Source: Mycolicibacterium hippocampi (GTDB taxonomy: Bacteria; Actinomycetota; Actinomycetes; Mycobacteriales; Mycobacteriaceae). Taken from it: a DNA stretch of 64,000 nt. Location: positions 620,001-684,000 of the forward strand of contig NZ_BLLB01000002.1 of NCBI RefSeq assembly GCF_010723735.1, given 5' to 3'. Shown here in pieces: positions 61,961 through 64,000 of this stretch. The translations under genes were made by a program, and so were the position numbers. Under the pieces are notes generated by a model, which had not been told where the DNA came from, did not search any database, and saw only the letters and a program-made list of their open reading frames with translations. Every line of letters begins with the position of its first letter. Position 1 is the first letter of the stretch.

Positions 61961-62944
61961 ATGAGCACACTGATGATCTATGGCGCCACCGGCTACACCG
62001 GCCGGATGGCCGCCCAGCACGCCACCGCAGCCGGATTGAACCCCGTGCTCGCCGGACGCGACGGGCCCCGGCTGGCAGCGTTGGCCGGCGAACTCGGCGT
62101 CGAGCATCGCACGTTCGCCCTCGACGACCCTGCAGCAGTGGGTGCGGCGCTGCGCGGGATCTCCGTCGTGCTGAACTGCGCCGGGCCGTTCATGCGGACC
62201 GCCCAGCCGCTGATGGCCGCCGCTATCCGCTCCGGCGTCCACTATCTCGATACCGCAGCCGAATTGGACAGCTACCTTCTGGCCGAGACGCTCGATGCGG
62301 ACGCTCGGGTCGCCGGCGTGATGCTGCTCCCGGGAAGCGGCGGGAGCGTCGCCATGCTCGGCTGCCTCACCGCCCACGCGGCCGGACGAGTCACCGACCC
62401 CCAGCGGGTGCGGGTCGCGCTGCATGTGGCCGGATCCATGTCACGGGGATCGGCGGTCAGCGCCACCGAGAACCTGAGCGCCGAATGCCTGGAACGCGTC
62501 GACGGCGTGCTGGTACGCCGAAACCCGGATGAGTCACGGGGTTTCGACTTCGGCTCGGGCTCAGTGACCTGCACGCCGACCACGCTCCCCGACCTCGTCA
62601 CCATCTGGCGGGCCACGGCCATCCCCAACATCGAGACCTTCGTTTACGTGTCGGGAGACGCCTTCCCCACCGGCGATCTGTCGGATCTGCCCGAGGGACC
62701 GACTCGCGAGCAACGCGAGGCCCACAGGTACCAAGCCTGCGCTGAGGTAACCGGAGTTGATGGATCCACCGTGCGGTCGGTGCTCGACACCGTGAACGGC
62801 TACACCTTCACCCCGATGGCGGCGGTCGAGGCGGCGCGGCGGGTACTCGGCGGTGAGTACCGCCCAGGGTTTCACTCTCCCGCAGACCTCTTCGGTGCTG
62901 GATTCGCCGAGACCATCGCCGATACGCGGATATGTGATGTCTAG
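61961..62944 (+). CDS. Saccharopine-dehydrogenase-like NAD(P)-binding protein
   Basis: A 327-residue protein with an N-terminal Rossmann motif LMIYGATGYTGRMAAQHA (about 4-21), then LNCAGPFMRTAQPLM and a C-terminal domain. It matches the saccharopine dehydrogenase NADP-binding family, which in mycobacteria includes trans-acting enoyl reductases (Rv2449c/Rv2953 type), although those are longer (about 418 aa). Here it closes the SDR operon, 3 bp after VOC. The substrate is unknown; lysine metabolism is not implied. Confidence 0.8.
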   Translation: MSTLMIYGATGYTGRMAAQHATAAGLNPVLAGRDGPRLAALAGELGVEHRTFALDDPAAVGAALRGISVVLNCAGPFMRTAQPLMAAAIRSGVHYLDTAAELDSYLLAETLDADARVAGVMLLPGSGGSVAMLGCLTAHAAGRVTDPQRVRVALHVAGSMSRGSAVSATENLSAECLERVDGVLVRRNPDESRGFDFGSGSVTCTPTTLPDLVTIWRATAIPNIETFVYVSGDAFPTGDLSDLPEGPTREQREAHRYQACAEVTGVDGSTVRSVLDTVNGYTFTPMAAVEAARRVLGGEYRPGFHSPADLFGAGFAETIADTRICDV

Positions 62945-63150
62945 CGTCACCGCATCCTGCACAGCGAGACGGAACGGTGCAGAACCAGTGCCCACCCACG
63001 CGCCGGCGCTTGCAGACCGGGAGAAGTCGGGGACTGCATTGTCCCGCCGGTGAGCCCCGGCTTCGGGGTGAGCCGTCGGCGTCGCCGAGTGTATCGGCGC
63101 ACTCGGCGTGGCCACAGTGTTCCCAGCCGTCACTTTGTTAACATCGCGCA

Positions 63151-63960
63151 ATGCCGGATCCGCCGTGGACGATCAGTCGGCTGCGATCACACCCCGTTTC
63201 CCGGCGTGACGCCCTGCGCTACGCCGCCGCAGTGTCGGCGTTGGCCGGGTTCGGCGGCGCCGCGGCCGGTGCCACCACGCCGACAGCCGCAGCCGCCGCT
63301 CCCACGCTGATCGACTTCGCGATGCGCCAGATCCCGGCCCAGGACATCCGGGCTGCCGGGCACGCCGGGGTGATCAACTACGTGTCGACCTCGCGGCCCG
63401 GATCGTCGTTCGGTGCGAAGCCGATCACGCTGCCCTACGCCCAGTCGCTGACCGCCGCCGGTTTGGTGATCGTCAGCAACTACCAGTACGGAAAACCCGG
63501 CGGTACAGCACCGTCGGATTTCACCCGCGGGTTCGCCGGAGGAGTCGCCGACGCCAGGACCGCCTGGCGCCTGCACACCGCGGCCGGAGGCGGACGAAGC
63601 GCACCGATCTACTTCAGCGTCGACGACGACATCGACCGCGCCACCTGGAACAGCGTTGCACTGCAATGGTTTCGCGGGATCAACTCGGTGCTCGGCGTGC
63701 AGCGCACCGGGATCTACGCCGGCATCAACCCGTGCCAGTGGGCTACCGCCGACGGTGTCATCGGCAGGTCGGGATCTCCCGGCAAGGTATGGGCATGGCA
63801 GACCCGGTCGTGGTCCAAGGGCCTGATCTACCCCGGTGCAGTTCTCTACCAGCGCATCATCGACACTGCCTCGAATCCGGGACCGATCGTCGGAGGTGTC
63901 CGCGTCGACGTGAACGACGTGCTGGCCCAGGACTGTGGCCAATGGAACTTGCACCCGTGA
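63151..63960 (+). CDS. Tat-exported DUF1906 (glycoside-hydrolase-like) protein, Rv2525c type
   Basis: A 269-residue exported protein. Twin-arginine signal VSRRDALRYAAAVSALAGFG (about 16-35), cut after the Ala-rich stretch near 50. The DUF1906 domain (about 52-267) is a TIM-barrel like GH25: LIDFAMRQIP, VINYVSTSRPGS, IYFSVDDDID with acidic residues at the catalytic place, GIYAGINPCQWA and VDVNDV. M. tuberculosis Rv2525c is the known Tat substrate of this family, linked to cell wall upkeep. A cut-back start at the GTG before SRR is possible. Confidence 0.87.
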   Translation: MPDPPWTISRLRSHPVSRRDALRYAAAVSALAGFGGAAAGATTPTAAAAAPTLIDFAMRQIPAQDIRAAGHAGVINYVSTSRPGSSFGAKPITLPYAQSLTAAGLVIVSNYQYGKPGGTAPSDFTRGFAGGVADARTAWRLHTAAGGGRSAPIYFSVDDDIDRATWNSVALQWFRGINSVLGVQRTGIYAGINPCQWATADGVIGRSGSPGKVWAWQTRSWSKGLIYPGAVLYQRIIDTASNPGPIVGGVRVDVNDVLAQDCGQWNLHP

Positions 63961-64000
63961 CGGAGGGCCCAACCGGATCTCATCTCGACAACCGAAAATG

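Overview
The window is high-GC actinobacterial DNA that reads as a fast-growing Mycobacterium (Mycolicibacterium) chromosome. The signs are homologues of mycobacterial families (LppW, Rv1355c/MoeY, Rv2629, a Hip1/CaeA-like lipoprotein peptidase, a DUF222/HNH '13E12-type' protein, F420-type luciferase-like oxidoreductases), chromosomal arr, and a TopoN/TopoM gene pair of the kind described in M. smegmatis. I see no rRNA, tRNA, CRISPR array, insertion sequence or phage genes. Gene density is high, with many 1-8 bp overlaps and many GTG or TTG starts.

Layout. 0-12.5 kb: a truncated AmpC-like beta-lactamase; a TetR/MFS pair; a Hip1/CaeA-like secreted peptidase; a TetR/SDR pair; the HNH protein; an S9 peptidase-DUF3159 operon divergent from a MerR regulator; a zinc ribbon; a GH6 cellulase-like protein; an epimerase. 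12.7-26 kb: a secreted Asp/Ser-rich protein; dienelactone hydrolase; P450; methyltransferase; a ThiF-nitroreductase fusion (Rv1355c family); an ABC-F ATPase; an Rv2629/Balon-type ribosome hibernation factor; a fused HadA/HadB dehydratase; and an SLC13-type anion transporter behind a CRP-like palindrome. 26-27.2 kb is a decayed stretch with hydrolase and MFS remnants around an intact cupin gene.

28-39.5 kb is a carotenoid-tailoring island: CrtI/CrtD-type desaturase, GT2 glycosyltransferase, CruF-type hydratase, CrtU-type desaturase/aromatase, an acyltransferase, two methyltransferases, a PhyH dioxygenase and a lycopene cyclase. Together they suggest a glycosylated, possibly acylated, monocyclic carotenoid. 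The early genes crtE and crtB are not in the window. It is followed by a two-component system, a SigH-like ECF sigma factor, beta-lactamase-fold lipoproteins, a secreted coiled-coil protein with LAS-like metal motifs, a DUF2786 protein and a flavodoxin-like protein. 49-53.6 kb holds topoN-topoM and, convergent to it, arr (rifamycin ADP-ribosyltransferase).

53.7-59 kb is a redox/detoxification regulon: a quinone-oxidoreductase-like gene, VOC, SDR, two LLM oxidoreductases, a cupin and an Rrf2 regulator. Four 17-bp GTAAC-N7-GTTAC operators sit in pairs over two promoters, one operator of each pair filling the -35/-10 spacer. 59-63 kb is an MmyB-type XRE regulator followed by SDR, GyrI-like, VOC and saccharopine-dehydrogenase-like genes. 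The window ends with a Tat-exported DUF1906 protein.

The two most informative non-coding signals are (i) an identical 19-bp box placed exactly 23 bp upstream of the start codons of two unlinked peptidase genes, one of them divergent from the MerR gene, and (ii) the Rrf2 operator pairs.
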